Positions 23,600-37,278 are shown, counted from the stretch's first letter. The stretch: DNA of 64,000 bases from Atherix ibis (GCA_958298945.1 OY282606.1:29113740-29177739); one strand, 5' to 3'. The notes: generated by a model from the sequence alone, not told the origin. Made by a program: numbers and translations.

Positions 23600-24724
23600 G
23601 AAAAAACATACACTAGTTTTTTTTTAAATTTATTTTTTAAAATGGAACTTCTAAATGGTATATGTAGCGAATTAATAAAATCATCCAATTTTTTATAGTT
23701 TATATTTTGTAACTTTCTGCCGGTTCATTCTTCAATGTAATAAGATAAAGAATTTATGAAGTTTATAAAACTCCATCGAAAGGTGGTTTTTGTGTGTTAA
23801 TTAAATGCTTTTAACAAAATTAATTTCCAATAATAAAAATTATTCATTTAAATATAAAGATAATTATGATTCACCTATTTCAAAAGAAATGTAATGTATT
23901 TTCAATTTTTTTTTATTGTTTTACTATAAATAACTTATGGTGGGCGATTTTTATCATTTTAAAATGCTCAAGTACATACACAGCATCATTTAACTTACAA
24001 TCTTGTCAAAGACATCTTAGACAAAAAAAAAATTAAATGCTACAATTCTTGAAAGAATTAAATAAGCAAAAAATTTTAGACGTTATTGTAAATCACTTTT
24101 AAGGTATTTTTGCTTGAATGTATCCTTATTCTTATAATGAACGGAAGAAAATTGAAAAGAAAAACATTTTTTTCCCGTATATCTTTGATAAAATACACAC
24201 TTAAATTTATGTTAGATAAAATCATTTATGGTAATCAATTGGAAAATAGATGACATGTCAACCTAGAAATGTCTAACTAATTGCATACTATTTCAATTCC
24301 TGTCTTAAGAACTAAAACCTCTTTGAACTTGAAAAGAATTTTGCCAAAAATATTTTGGCAACGTACTTAAATGCGAATACAAAATATCACCAAATATTAT
24401 AAAAATAGCAATTGTAAAATTATAGAAATTCAGATTCATTAAAGATACTTTTTTTTTAAACATTTTATTCGAATTATCTATTGTAATAAGTTAGTTAAGT
24501 TTATACATTTTCAATCTAAAACTATATAAATAAATATTATTTGACAAAAAAAAATAAAAATATGAAAATTTCTATATTTTGGAAATCTAAAATTATAAAT
24601 TTTTATAATTACTTTTTATATAAAATTTATCATTTAAAATACTTCATTTTAATAACGATAAACCAAATGAAAAAGAAATATTGTCATTGAAAATTTTAAA
24701 CCTCACAAATGTTTTAAACGATCA
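23600..24724. other. AT-rich spacer without recognised features
   Basis: Homopolymer-rich, with no coding trace in either direction. Confidence 0.6.
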
Positions 24725-25530
24725 TTGGTAAGAGGCTTATTCAATAGGTTTGCTCAGCAGCACTGTCATTCTTATACGTTTCTGTTCTGCTATACATTTA
24801 ATCATGAAGAGCTACAAAATTCAACAAAACGTCGAAATAGTGAAAATTTATTATATCAGAGATTTGGTGAAAAAATCATCTTCAACGAAGAAGCGCAAAT
24901 TTAGGCTGAACCAGGAAAACTTACCATTTGCTGTGGATTTTGATGACGGTAACTGTCGAGAGCAGATTTTTTTTGACCTCATTTGGACGATATGGACTAG
25001 AGCAATATCTGGTTCCGATATGACGGAAGGTTCGACTTACGATGAGGTACATTTCTCGCTCAGTGGACGAGAGAAGCAAAATTACTGAAAACTCAGAAGT
25101 GACTGTTATGAAACCATTATATACGCAAAAAATGACTGTTGTCTGTTGTGCATTTTGATCGAAAGGTGTCCTTTTCCCATAATCCTTTGAAAATGAAAAA
25201 GGAGGAAACGTTACCGTATTTTAAAATCTTCAACATTTTAATATGTGCTTTCAACAAGATGGCTCCAACAAATTTAAGGACGCATTATTTCAAGATGTCA
25301 GATGGTCGCGAAGATCGTGCGATTTAACGTCTTTAGAACCATCTTCTTTAAAGCTACGTTAACACAATGATAAACCGCCAACACTTTGTAAGCTGAAGAA
25401 CAACATCATTCAAACTATCGATGAGATTCACCCCGATGTATGTGGAAGACTCATGTAAAATTGGACCTCTCGTATCAATTCCTGTCAACGAAGCCGTGAA
25501 AACTAATTGTATGATGTTATTTTTATGGTA
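24725..25530 (+). mobile_element. Decayed DD41D-like element
   Basis: YDEVHFSLSGR then KQNY (first Asp region) is followed by an FFENE-like, GGNVTV-like stretch. Further on come FQQDG-like sequence, RSCDLTSLEP and RINSCQRSRE at the C-terminal end. Several frameshifts and stops. No ends found. Confidence 0.7.
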
Positions 25531-25559
25531 TCGAATGTCTTTTAATCTACAATATAGAT

Positions 25560-26385
25560 ATCCATCATAGATCAAATATTACTCCATTTATTCAGTTTTA
25601 AAGATTGGGCGCTCTTAATAGAAGCACAGAAAATATTGTCTTAGATCCCACAATTTTTCAATATACAATTAATAATACTACATTTTCGTTTAAATTAAAA
25701 ATTATGCACCAATTTTCAAACTTAGATGCCATCATATATTTATATTGAATAAATAGTAGTACAGAAATTATAATCAAACTTTTTCGATTTTTTAATTTTA
25801 TATTATAAAATTTAAAAAAAAAACAACTCTATTATTATTGTAAGAATTTTTAACAGGATTCGTTCCTTTCAAATATTTTCCGTAACAACAGGTTAAGATT
25901 AACTGAACAATAAATATCAGAAAAAATCTTAAAGATCAGCAAACAAATATAGTCGGCGAAATTTAATATTCTACCAAATTTATGATGTATTTTATAAGAT
26001 TGATATCTTTATCAAAAATTCATGATAATAATGCCATTTCCTGATTATTTTCTACAGCAATTTTCTTACGAAAACATTTTTCAGTACTTCTGCGCCGCGA
26101 AACGATAAAGGAGATAATCTGTATGGGTATTCGTATTTAAGAATTCCTACTGCCTTACATAATATATTTTGAAAAAAAAATCCTTATTACATAGTCTATT
26201 AGAAGATGTAAATTGATTTTCGCATTTTCTGTAACAACTTCGTTGCCGCTTAAATTAGATTGTAAATAAATAATTTTTTTTTCATTTATGTTAATACATT
26301 ATTAAGATAAAAGATTTTACAATTTAAATAAATGGCTTATTTAAGTACATAGATATAAATAATTTATTTACTTGGTAAAATTATA
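25560..26385. other. AT-rich spacer
   Basis: Nothing recognised. Confidence 0.6.
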
Positions 26386-26389
26386 AATC

Positions 26390-26470
26390 TTTGCTAGCCT
26401 AGTAACACAGTTGTGGGTTCTCGAATCCCACTGAGGCATGTTCCTACGCTGATTCCCAAAAAACATTCTA
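26390..26470 (+). repeat. tRNA-like (SINE) fragment
   Basis: GTGGGTTCTCGAATCCCAC resembles a tRNA T arm with B-box (GGTTCGAATCC with two extra bases). The following GAGGCATGTTCCTACG matches the downstream part of a second copy at 55425. No full cloverleaf is seen. Confidence 0.5.
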
Positions 26471-27084
26471 CAATTTCGTTAATAAAAAAAATTGCAGAAA
26501 AAAAAACCAGAAAAAGCCATCAGAAACATGAAAATATCATTGACCGACCAACTTTCGGAAGGAAAAACTAATCGTGGATAAGCACCCGTTTCGGTCAAAG
26601 ACAACAACCCGAAATGGACATAATGAAAATAAGCAGTACGGATAGCTGTAGCGGATGGAACATCTGCTAAGCGAATATAAAAACATGATCTTAAAACCGA
26701 TACAAATGCCAGTAGATTGACTTTCAGAAATATCAGGTAGCATCGGAGCTAATTGATAATGTCTAAAATGTATTTTCAAGAATAATCTAGAAGAGAACAT
26801 ATTCCTTTTCCAATGAAATATTATTAAAATATTTAATATCGAAATATTAATTTGAATGTCGATGTGCACTTTTGCTTAACGAATTTTCACTCTACAACAA
26901 GCGTTCTCACAGGCTCGTATTTTATTGACAGGCTACCATAGAGTGCGAACAAAATTCAGACCTTATGAATTAACATTTTTTCTGCAGCATAATAGCAGGG
27001 TGGTCCGGGATAAATTACTTGTTAGAATAAATTTAGCTTTTAGTACAATTTGAAGTATGAATTGAGAATGATCACACTAAGCTA

Positions 27085-27975
27085 AGTGTTTTTAATTCAC
27101 ATCGTCGTTCGGAGAGTAGAACCCTGTCATTTGAGAGCTGTCAAACATATAAAATAATTAGTTTGGTTGAAGATTTGCCATTTGAACTTTTGAGTGGATT
27201 AACCACCGACTAATGCGATTAAATTAAAAAAAAAACTTTCTACAAGTGATGATTCTGCCGTAGCCACGTTGTGTGCAAAATTTTCTTCAGCGATAAAGGA
27301 GAGGCTCATTTCTCAGTCGGTGGTTACTTTACTAAGCAAACACCGACACGTGACAGTCGAGAAGCCATTGTATCCGCGAAAAGTGACTGTATGGTATATG
27401 GTTTGGTTTGAGGATGTCATGGGCCCAAACTTTTTTCCACCAATTCTCGAAAAAAGAAAATTTTCTCCAGCGATGACACTCAATTCTGAGCACTATGGCC
27501 ATATGATAAGTAAGTGTTTTTGCCCCAAAGTTGAAATTTTTAATCTGAATCATAAGTAGTTTTAACAAAACGGTGCTAAAAATCAAACAACATAACCAAT
27601 TTTGGTTATATTGCGCCAAAAGTTCCTAGGACTGTTGAGGTTTGATGATATCAATTGGCCTCTAAGATCGTGCGATTTGACGTATAGAAGCTCTACGTAA
27701 ATAATCGTATTTACACAGGTAATTATAATTTTAGAACAAACACTCGGCATGAAATAAATGAATTACAATCAGAAATATGAGAAAAAGTTCAAAAAAATAG
27801 AGTTCTGCAAAAAGTCACGTGGCGGTTATTTGAATAATGTTATATTTTATGAAAAAAAAACGGCAAGGTACCAGCAATATAATGAGATCTAAATATAATT
27901 AAAATCTAAGTTCTGAGCGTGTTTTATTTAACTTTCTTTTTCGAAGCACAAACTGAATAATTCTATATTGGCACC
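27085..27975 (+). mobile_element. Decayed Tc1/mariner-superfamily element (family B)
   Basis: Left end TCGTTCGGAGAGTAGAA and right end (reversed) GTGCTTCGAAAAAGAAAGT resemble the ends at 61740. The coding trace includes a first-Asp segment degraded to KERLISQSVVTLLSK, then LYPRKVTVWYMVWFEDVMGP. Near the end a C-terminal trace reads CKKSRGG-like and LNNVI-like. Frames are broken. Confidence 0.7.
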
Positions 27976-28427
27976 ATTCATTTCGTCCTAGATAATATTT
28001 TATTTCTGGTTTTTTAAGTGCTTTATATAGCCATATTTAATTTTCATAAAATGTTTTCGATTAAATTTTACTTATAAAAATATTTTTTTTTTCTTGAGAC
28101 TACGAGTATTTCGTTTATAAAGGATCCTTAATCGTCTTAAGTTCTTTATGTACAACTTTTCTAGTGAAGGCTTTTAATATTAGGTAATTTTTTACTGTCT
28201 GCATCTCAAAGAACAGTATTGCACATTATTATCTCTGATGCACCAGCGTACTTTTATTTATAATTTTTAGATTTTCTGTTAAGATTCTTCAAAATTAAAA
28301 AAAAATATCAAACAGAAATTTTCTGGTTACGCTTAGCAACAAATCGATAAAAATTGTTTTCACTCTTTTGATGTTATAGAATTGTATAAGTTATCCTTGC
28401 TAAAAGTGCTCCATTGCAGTCAAGTCG

Positions 28428-28556
28428 AATGAATGGACGACCGATTGTATTGTAGATCCTTGGAATGGGTAATTTTCCAAGTTTTTTTTGTTAGAAAAAC
28501 GTTGAAGCTTATCCACTTCAAGGACCTACCTACAATCGGTTGTACATTCATTCAAC
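28428..28556. repeat. Fold-back (inverted repeat), also at ~37010-37135
   Basis: GAATGAATG-GACGACCGATTGTA at the left pairs with TACAATCGGTTGTACATTCATTC at the right. CCTTGGA/TCAAGG add to the stem. The structure is conserved in both copies of the 2-kb duplication, with a 4-bp loss in the second. Confidence 0.75.
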
Positions 28557-28700
28557 ACGTACACCATCAATTCTTATCTGTAAACTCAAATTCTTAGGTA
28601 TTAGGGTAATTTGAAAATATTAAAATGGATCATGTTAAATCCATATAAAATACTTTAACATGACGATGATCATATATGCATGCATTCATCTATTTTAAAG

Positions 28701-30184
28701 AAATGCCATAAGAACAATTGCTAAAAAGGTTCCCAAAAGAATGCTTCAAGAAAATTAGCATAGAACTATTATAAATTAAATTTGTAAGTATATGTATATT
28801 TTGTTTAAAGTTTTAAAGTGAAAGAGAAGATTTCAAAAATAGACTTGATTGTACAATAATAAAAATAAAAGTTAAAATTTTACAAAAATCTTGATTAATT
28901 TCTATGATTGTGAAAAAAAACTATCATTTCCATAAACAAATTTATAGAAGAAAAATTGAAAATTGTGGTCCATTTGTATAAAAAGTATTATATCTCCAGT
29001 TTGATATGAGTTTCTTATTGTGACTAGAAATTAGATCAAAAAGAATAAAATTCTAAAATAAATTTATAAAAAGTAAACTAAAAATTAAAGATACAAAACT
29101 GACAGTTCTCTGTAGCACAGGTGTTTTGAAAATACTTCGATTCATATACTATAGTTAAATAAAACATATATTTCGCCTTAATTCTTCTACTACAGAAAAT
29201 ACGCACTTATTACATTTCTTCAACAGAGAATATCTTTCGATTTGAATAAAAAACACGTACCGATTATGCAGAAAAAAATCATAAAAATCTAAAGTAACAG
29301 GTGGATGAGCAAATGTACAAACTCCTACATATATACTCGTACATCATTATTTGTGAGAGGCTCAAAACTATTCATATGCAAACATTTTTGTTAACAAAGC
29401 AATAAAATTCCAAAAAAAGTCACGTGTTATCTGGCTTTATCTGCAAAAATAAAATTCATAAATTTCAATCTTTTTCAAATTTTCTATTTGATATTTTTTT
29501 GTATTTACATACGTATAATATTGAAAATGTATACTGTTTAGTACAAAACACACGCCCCTCTCCAACTCCCCCAAATTATATTCAACACTTATAAGCGAAA
29601 TTCCACAAATACTTGTAATATTTTTCTTTCATATTTTCTGCAAACTTTCTTCGAAATAAAATTGTCAAGAAAAAAAATTATTTTTTCATCAATTAATACT
29701 CAGCTGAAAGTAATTCTTTTGTTAATAGAAATTTCCAAACAAATTCAATTAATTTTGAACATGAAATTTATGCATGCTTTATAAAAATTCAATTAGTACA
29801 AAAATTAAAGAAATTTCAAAAGAAATGTTCTCTCTTAAAAGTCTTACAAATAGTAGTAAGTGATACGTGACAAATTATTATACGTGTATAACTTTCAATA
29901 AACATATATAGAGCTACTCGTACTTGGAGATATTTATCGTACCATCTTTAGATAGAGTATAAAATGTGCTAATTGAAATTTCTTGAAATCATTCAAATGG
30001 AAAACATTCGGAAATGAATTATTGCCATTTAGTTACGTTCCACTTAATAGTAAAATTGGGTCATCACTAATTATGAATTTGATTTTCTTTTAAAACATTA
30101 AAAGATGAACATTTTTGACTTTATTATAAATATTAATTATATACCTTAATTTTAGAAAGTGTTGCATTTTTAAAAACAGAAAAT
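28701..30184. other. AT-rich spacer
   Basis: No coding trace. Repeated phrases such as TATATAGAGCTACTCGTAC are not clearly a repeat family. Confidence 0.5.
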
Positions 30185-30600
30185 TATACGAAGTGGGAGA
30201 GGAAAGTAATTGCGCAAAAAGTTCCCAGGTCGTATAATTTTGAGATTTGACGATTTCAATTGCCCACCAAGATCGTGCGATTTGACGCAGTTGGTATTTT
30301 TCTTATAGGATTAGACAAAAGATCATATCCTTAAATTTTAGGGTATTTTTAAACTAATATCCGTCAAGTAATGATCCAATTACAGTCGGAAATTTGCATA
30401 AATCTCATCAAAAATTAACTCAAAAGGATCCAGTATCCTGCAAAAAGTCTCATGAAGGCCATTTGAATAATGTTAGAATTCATGCGTAATGGTAAAATCA
30501 AATAAATATAATTAAATAAAATATAGAAAAAAAAACTTTAAGTGTGTTTTATTTAACCTTCTTTTTCAAAGCGCAGATTGGATGATAGCCCTTTATTTTT
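30185..30600 (+). mobile_element. Family B element, 3' part
   Basis: KKFPGRIILRFDDFNCPPRS-like reading, CDLTQL-like, then a C-terminal trace CKKSHEGHLNNVRIHA. The end CTTCTTTTTCAAAGCGCAGA resembles the family B terminal repeat. Many stops. Confidence 0.7.
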
Positions 30601-30779
30601 ATAATATTAATATTTAATGTAGTAATTTAAAATATATACATATATATTATTTTTCAAGTCTTCTACACTTACATATTCAACAGTATTCTTCGTATTATCT
30701 ATTTTCTCTTAGTTTGTAAATTTTTAATTATATTCAAATCCAAAAAACCAGTACATTTCTCATTCTCATATAGGTCTAT

Positions 30780-31880
30780 CACCTCGTTACCAATCCTTGG
30801 AAAAATCTTTGAAAACTTCCTTTTAAAACGCCTTTAGCCTATCCTTGAAGATGCTAAAATTATTATTGAACACCAATTCGACTTCTGATCAAAACACTCC
30901 ACAACCCAACAATGTCATCGTGTGGTTGATTACATTGCGTACTCTCTTGAGCGAAAAGTGTACTGTCCAGGCGTATTCCTAGATATATCGCATGATTTTG
31001 ATCGAGTGTGGCATCTTGGGCTGCACTGCAAGCTCAAGAGCTTCCTTATTTTAAAGACATATCTTTTCCAAGGTCATTTCCAAGTAACAGTTAATACTGA
31101 CTATTTCGAAATATCCCCTATTACAGCTGGTGATCCTCAAGGCAATATTCTAGCTCCAATTCTATAAAATATTTATACCTTTGATATCCCAACTAATTAC
31201 AAAACTATAACCGCTACCTTTGCTGACGACACAACTATACTTGTCAAAATCGCTTTCAGAAATCTACAATCCCATATCAAAAATCTCCAAGACTGGTTTA
31301 CAAAATGGAGAGTAAAAATTAACAAGCTGCAAAGATCCCCCCATCCCAATATACGTTAATTGTGAAATTACTCCATCAAAAGATAAAGTACGCTACTTGG
31401 GATTAAATCTAGACAACTTGGTAAGACGACTTACTTGAAATGCTCATACGACGTCAAAAAGACTTAACAGACATTACCGACTATTTCATGGAACAACCGA
31501 TCAAAACTGACACTAAAGAACAAACTTTTAATTTACAACACGATTTTAAAACCGATCTGGACGTACGGTATTGAACTATGGGCTTCTATCAAGGCTTCCA
31601 ATTCCTAACGCATCCCATCCGTTAAATTCAAGATCCTCCGAAAAATTGTCAATGCCCCGTTCTATTTTCGTAACAAAGTTATTCACCGTAACCTCAATGT
31701 TCCCTTCATTCATGATTTATGCGTCTTCCGATATAAAAAGTTTTCTTCTCGACTATCCTATCACTATAATCCTCTCATTAAAAAGTTTTTCTCTGTTACC
31801 TTCACTATTAACACTCATCGGCGTTTAAAAAGAAATTACCTACGAAATTTCTGAGAATGTTAAAATGTTGTCGACATGTT
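30780..31880 (+). mobile_element. Jockey-clade non-LTR retrotransposon, reverse transcriptase pseudogene
   Basis: Reverse transcriptase motifs in order: degenerate FGF-x-HSTTQQ; FLDISHDFDRVWHLGL (with Asp of motif A); TAGDPQGNILAPIL (motif B, family GVPQGS); ATFADDTTIL (motif C, FADD kept); LQDWFTKWRVKIN; LGIKSRQL-like; then KNKLLIYNTILKPIWTYGIE, the typical post-RT segment, and VNAPFYFRNKVIHRNL. It ends with RLKRNYLRNF and a T/A-rich tail near 31980. Several stops and frameshifts. The 5' half is absent. Confidence 0.93.
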
Positions 31881-31949
31881 CCTGTCCTGTCATTGTAGTG
31901 TCTTTGTCATAAGATCTGCTTGTAACAATAATATGCGTGTATGTAGTTG

Positions 31950-33925
31950 TACACATATGTGTAGATAGCTAAACAAATTCAAAAAAAAAGTTTTCTACAA
32001 ATAAAAAAAACCAAATTGATAATTTTCTTCAAATTGATAGGGATGTAGAAAATATTTTGAAAAGTTGTTAAATTAAAAAGCTTTAAGATATTTAAATACT
32101 TACTAACTACCAAAATTGCAATATAAATTATGACAGGAAATCTTTCCTTTTAGTTAAAGTGTAATACGAGAACGATTTTAGGGAAACTTTGACGATACAT
32201 GAAAAATATTTTTTTTATTCACCCTAAATGAAAATAATTTTCCATTAACGAATAAAAGTATATGAAAATATTGCTCAAAAAAGGTTTTATTTTGTATATT
32301 ATATTATTTACTAAAAGAATTTAATTAAAAAGTTTGAGTATCGATTTTATCATAATAACAAAAAAAAAAAACAACAGAAAAAAATAAAAAAAATAAAACG
32401 CCTTTGGTTTTTTTTGGTAAAACTAAAATATTTCCAAAACTTGATAAAATAATTATTTTGTCATGAAGTTATTCTTACTTATGTTAAGGTAAATATTGTA
32501 TAATACTTTAAAGCTGGATGACTTTTACAATAACTCCCCTTTTATAAAAGTTCACCGTTAATATAATATAAGTAAAAATATACAATTGTATGTCAAAATA
32601 TTCGACAGTGTATTCCAAGTTAAGGACACTAGGGAAAGCTTTTCCTGAAAAATGTTAACAAGGGTGTAAAGATGACTGTCAAAAATAAGAAACCAGAAAA
32701 CCTTTAAGAACTTTGCAAAAGTTTCTCGTGTTATGCTTTAAGATGATTGCCATATAAATGGCATGTGAAGTAAAAAATCGATTGTGAATTAATTCAAAAT
32801 GTCTATCACTAACAGTAAAAGGACACCATTTCCTTGTGGAAACATATTTTTCGATTAATACATTATTTAATTGAATTTGAAATGAATTTGTCCCCTAATA
32901 AGTTTTCCGTACTGTTGTCCTTTTTATTATTCTGCAATAAGACTTTTTTTTTTTGGTACCATTATCAGTAAAAATTTAATAAGTTTACTGGTAAGTACTT
33001 CAAAAAATTTGGAACAATTATCAACTTGCAGATAAATTTTAGGATTTTTTGTTTTTACACAGGGAAAAAGTTTAATGAAATTTTATGTCATAAACTCGGT
33101 AATTGTAATTTATTTATAAATTTTTTTTTATAAAGTTGATGGGAAAAGCTAAAAAAAATTTTATGTTTCAATTTGCTAGCTGCTTAAAAAAAACGCCTTA
33201 TTTCGTATAATTTGTTGAGAATTTTAATAAAGGAAAAATTTTCCAATTAATCGTAAATTTATTTTACGTCATGCTAATATGACGAAAATTGACTTTAATT
33301 GATTTTATTATTTTTGGTAATAAGATTTGTCGGTTCTGATTACGAAATTAACGATAATCACTTTTGGCAAAGAGTGTACATTGAAAAATGTGCAATTTTG
33401 CTATTTTTGTATTTTGATTTATTTCAAACATTGAACGTTTACGTTATAACCAGAAGGCTTTATGACTTGGCCTTATACTTTGTCACACTTGGCCTTATAC
33501 ATATACTTTTATGTGGTTAAATATTTTTTCTCTATTAATTACAAATAAATTTATATCAATTATTGTTGACAACTTTTTGGCATTGACTTAAGTTTAAATT
33601 ACGTTCCACATCGACACATCGATTTAGGATATTTTCATTTCTCGTTTAAAATTTTAAAATTTGTTATTGCTGACATATGTAAATTATTTTAATATATTTA
33701 TGGATTGTTCTAAGCTTGACGAGTTTCTATGGTTGTAAATATGTAAAAATTAATGTTAATTTTATAGTTGTTCAAGTGATTTCTGGTAACATTTGTATTG
33801 ATATATAAATGGTTACTTAGATCAGGAGGGATTTGAATCGTAAGCCCTAAATAAGAGCAAAAATTATTATTAAATTCACAGCATAAAATATTAACGATTT
33901 TTAATAAAAATTTACGAGGCGCGAT
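31950..33925. other. AT-rich spacer
   Basis: Nothing recognised apart from long A runs near 31981 and 32360. Confidence 0.6.
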
Positions 33926-34730
33926 CTGGCAAGATTGTCAGAAGTCATCAGAGTTAACCGCAGTCTGATAGGACCAAAATTACTGCAATAATTTAAGTCA
34001 GGTTCGCTTGATTTGCTCAACTAGTAAAGGGAATCGGGGATTTATAGCACCTTAAATTTATGGCCAATTAAATTTTTAAAGCGATCTGGCAGCACTGCCA
34101 TTTCTATATCTTGTATGTTAGTCCGTCGTGGACGTGCCCTACAAATTTTAGGCCCGTTCGTTACATACGATATTCCATCAAATTTTGTGTAAGGCTTCGA
34201 AATCCACAAAGCCTAATAGAATAAGCCTATAGGGAGCATTCCAAATGAAGGATACAAGTTTTTCGGTGCCATAAGGCATTTTTGGAGGGTCTAGAGGCTC
34301 AGGTAGAGTTTTTTGAAGGGTTTTTGGAGGCTCAGGGAGGCTTTCAACATCGAAATCTGATCAAAGCTTAAATTTTCGATTAAAATTAGAGTTAATAAAA
34401 AATTTCTTGAAAGAATCATAAAAGGGTTGTTCGCGACAATGAAGACATTTGGACGTTCCACCATGACAACGCTTCCAATCACATTGCCTTTTCATCAACA
34501 AATGTTTGTCGGAAAAAATGATTTTTCCCATTCCCCCTATTCATCTGTGTTCCTTATTTTTTGTCCCACTAGATAAAAAAAAACACTTTAAAGGACGTCA
34601 TTTTGGTACTATCGATAACATTTAAATGAATGCATCCGAGGGGTTGAAGGCAGTTCCAGTCGAAGCCTTCCTCCGCACTGCTACTAAGAGTGCAAATAAC
34701 GCCCCATTGCTTTAAGGACTCATAGTATAC
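33926..34730 (+). mobile_element. Mariner family D, decayed copy
   Basis: The 5' part (GCGATCTGGCA, ATATCTTGTATGTTAGT) matches the copy at 20960 in reverse. The coding trace reads FHHDNASNHIAFSSTN (second Asp), then a frame change to CLSEKMIFPIPP, KKHFKGRHFGTIDNI and GLKAVPVEAF. The region with the third Asp is degraded and the N-terminal half is missing. Confidence 0.75.
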
Positions 34731-34739
34731 CGTTGATAG

Positions 34740-35296
34740 ATGACAAATTTTATTAACTGATAGCAAAATTGAAGTACATTATTCAGTTTAATTAAAATTT
34801 AACTATCTGATTAATGGATCATTGATAAAATCTTATGGATATTAATTTATAATTATATGTTAAGTACACAGTTAATGTATATATTAATTCAATTAGAAAA
34901 AAGTTCAATATAAAATCATCTTTTTATTAATCTGTGATAAGGCAAAACATGTTGGAAATATGCCTAAAAGTTGTTGTTATTCATTTTAATATCCGCGATA
35001 TCTTAATTCTGACTAAATTCATTTAATTAAGAAAAGTATGTTTAAATAATTTTGTAAAAAGGAAATTAAATTTTAAATTGACCTTTTTTTTTTGTTAAAA
35101 TAGACAAGTTCAAAGGAACAAAAGATTTAATTAAATTTTTTTCCATATTCGTCTTATAAAACAGAAAAAAGAGAATACGAGAATTAACCTCTGTTACACT
35201 TTTATAGATAAAATCCTTGATAATAAATATTTCATAAAATATAATATCATACACGTATCAGATGTCTTCAATTTGAATTAATCTAATATGAAGTAT
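34740..35296. other. AT-rich spacer
   Basis: Nothing recognised. Confidence 0.6.
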
Positions 35297-37278
35297 ATTG
35301 ACTTTCAAAAATATCAGGTAGCATCGGAGGTAATTGATAATGTCTAAAATGTAGTTTCAGGTGTTTTTTCAAGAATAATCTAGACGAGTATAAATTCCTT
35401 TTCCAATAAAATATTATTAAAATATTTAATATCGAAATATAAATTTGAATGTCGATATGTACTTTTGCTTAACGAATTTTCACTCAACAGCAAGCGTTCT
35501 CACAGGATCCTATTTTATTGACAGGCTACCATAGAGTGCGAAAAAAAATTCAGACCTTATGACTTAACATTTTTTCTGCAGCATAATAGCAGGGTGGTCC
35601 GGGATAAATTACTTGTTAGAATAAATTTAGCTTTTAGTACAATTTGAAGTATGAATTGAGAATGATCACACTAAGCTAAGTGTTTTTAATTCATATCGTC
35701 GTTCGGAGAGTAGAACCCTGTCCTTTGACAGCTGTCAAACATATTAAATAATTAGTTTAGTTTAAGGTTTGCTATTTGAACTTTTGGATTGATAACCCAC
35801 CGAATAATACAATTAAATTTAAAAAAACTTTCTACAAAAGTGATGATTCTGCGGTAGCCACGTTGTGTGCAAAATTTTCTTCAACGATAAAGGAGAGGCA
35901 CATTTCTCAGTCGGTGGTTACTTCACTAAGCAAACCGACAAGTCACAGTGAAGAAGCCATTGTATCTGTGAAAAGTGACTGTATGGTATGTGTATATGTT
36001 TTGGTTGGAGGATGTCATGGGCCCGATCCAACAATTCTCGAAAAAAGAAAATTTCTTGTCCATACAGTCACTTTTCGCGGATACAATGGCTTTTTGCCCC
36101 AAAGTTGAAAATTTAAATCTGAATCGTATATAGTTTTAACAAAATGGTGATAAAAATCAAACAACACAACCAATTTTGACTATATTACGCCAAAAGTTCC
36201 TAGGACTGTTGAGGTTTGATAATATCAATTGGCCTCTAAGATCGTGCGATTTGACATTACTGGAGCTCTACGTAAATAATCGTATTTACGCAAGCAATTT
36301 TAATTTTAGAACAAACACTCGGCATGAAATAAATGAATTAAAACCAGAAATGTGAGAAAAAGTTCAAAAAAATCGAGTTCTGCAAAAAGTCACGTGGCGG
36401 TTATTTGAATAATGTTATATTTTATGAAAAAAAGAAACGGCAAGGTACCAGCAATATAATGATATCTAAATATAATTAAAATTTAAGTTCTGAGCGTGTT
36501 TTATTTAACTTTATTTTTCGAAGCACAAACTGAATAATTCTATATTGGCACCATTCATTTCGTCCTAGATAATATTTTATTTATGGTTTTTTAAGTGCTT
36601 TATACAGCCATATTTAATTTTGATAAAATGTTTTCGATTAAATTTTACTTATAAAAATATTATTTTTCTCTTAAGACTACGAGTATTGCGTTTATAAAGG
36701 ATTCTTAATCCTCTTAAGTTCTTTATGTACAACTTTTCTAGTGAAGGCTTTTTATATTAGGTAATTTTTTACTATCTGCATCTCAAAGAACAGTATTGCA
36801 CATTATTATCTCTGATGCACCAGCGTACTTTTATTTATAATTTTTAGATTTTCTGTTAAGATTCTTAAAAATTAAAAAAAAAATATATTAAACAAGAAAT
36901 TTTCTATGGTTATGGTTAGCACCAAATCGATAAAAATTGTTTTCACTCTTTTGATGTTATAGAATTGTAAAAGTTATCCTTGCTAAAAGTGCTCCATTGC
37001 AGTCAAGTCGAATGAATGGACGACCGATTGTATTGTAGATCCTTGGAATGGGTAATTTTCCAAGTTTTTTTTGTTAGAAAAACGTTGAAGCTTATCCACT
37101 TCAAGGACCTACAATCGGTTGTACATTTATTCAACACGTACACCATCAATTCTTATCTGTAAACTCAATTTCTTAGGTATTAGGTTAATTTGAAAATATT
37201 AAAATGCATCAGTTAAATGCATATAAAATACTTTAACAAAACGGTCATCATATATGCATGCATTTATCCATGTTAAAG
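35297..37278 (+). repeat. ~2-kb direct duplication, copy 2
   Basis: Collinear with 26715-28700, with scattered substitutions and small indels. One internal patch differs: where copy 1 has unique sequence, copy 2 has an inverted duplicate of its own nearby sequence (see findings). Confidence 0.93.
35675..36555 (+). mobile_element. Family B element inside duplication copy 2
   Basis: Same element as at 27085, carried within the duplicated segment. Reading KERHISQSVVTSLSK and later C-terminal traces. The part between ~35990 and 36098 is rearranged. Not functional. Confidence 0.7.

Larger units (their letters stand above)
26715..28700 (+). repeat. ~2-kb direct duplication, copy 1
   Basis: Collinear and highly similar to 35297-37278, from ATTGACTTTCA at the left to ATATATGCATGCATT near the right. 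Flanking sequences differ on both sides. It holds a decayed transposon (27085-27975), a fold-back sequence and noncoding DNA. Confidence 0.93.

Noticed and set aside
29250..29290. Candidate NT5C2 first exon on the - strand (donor-like GTACGT, phase fits, ending LHNR)
   Set aside because: Upstream residues (VTLDFYDFF) do not resemble the family's basic N-terminal KKYRRE stretch, and no start codon fits.
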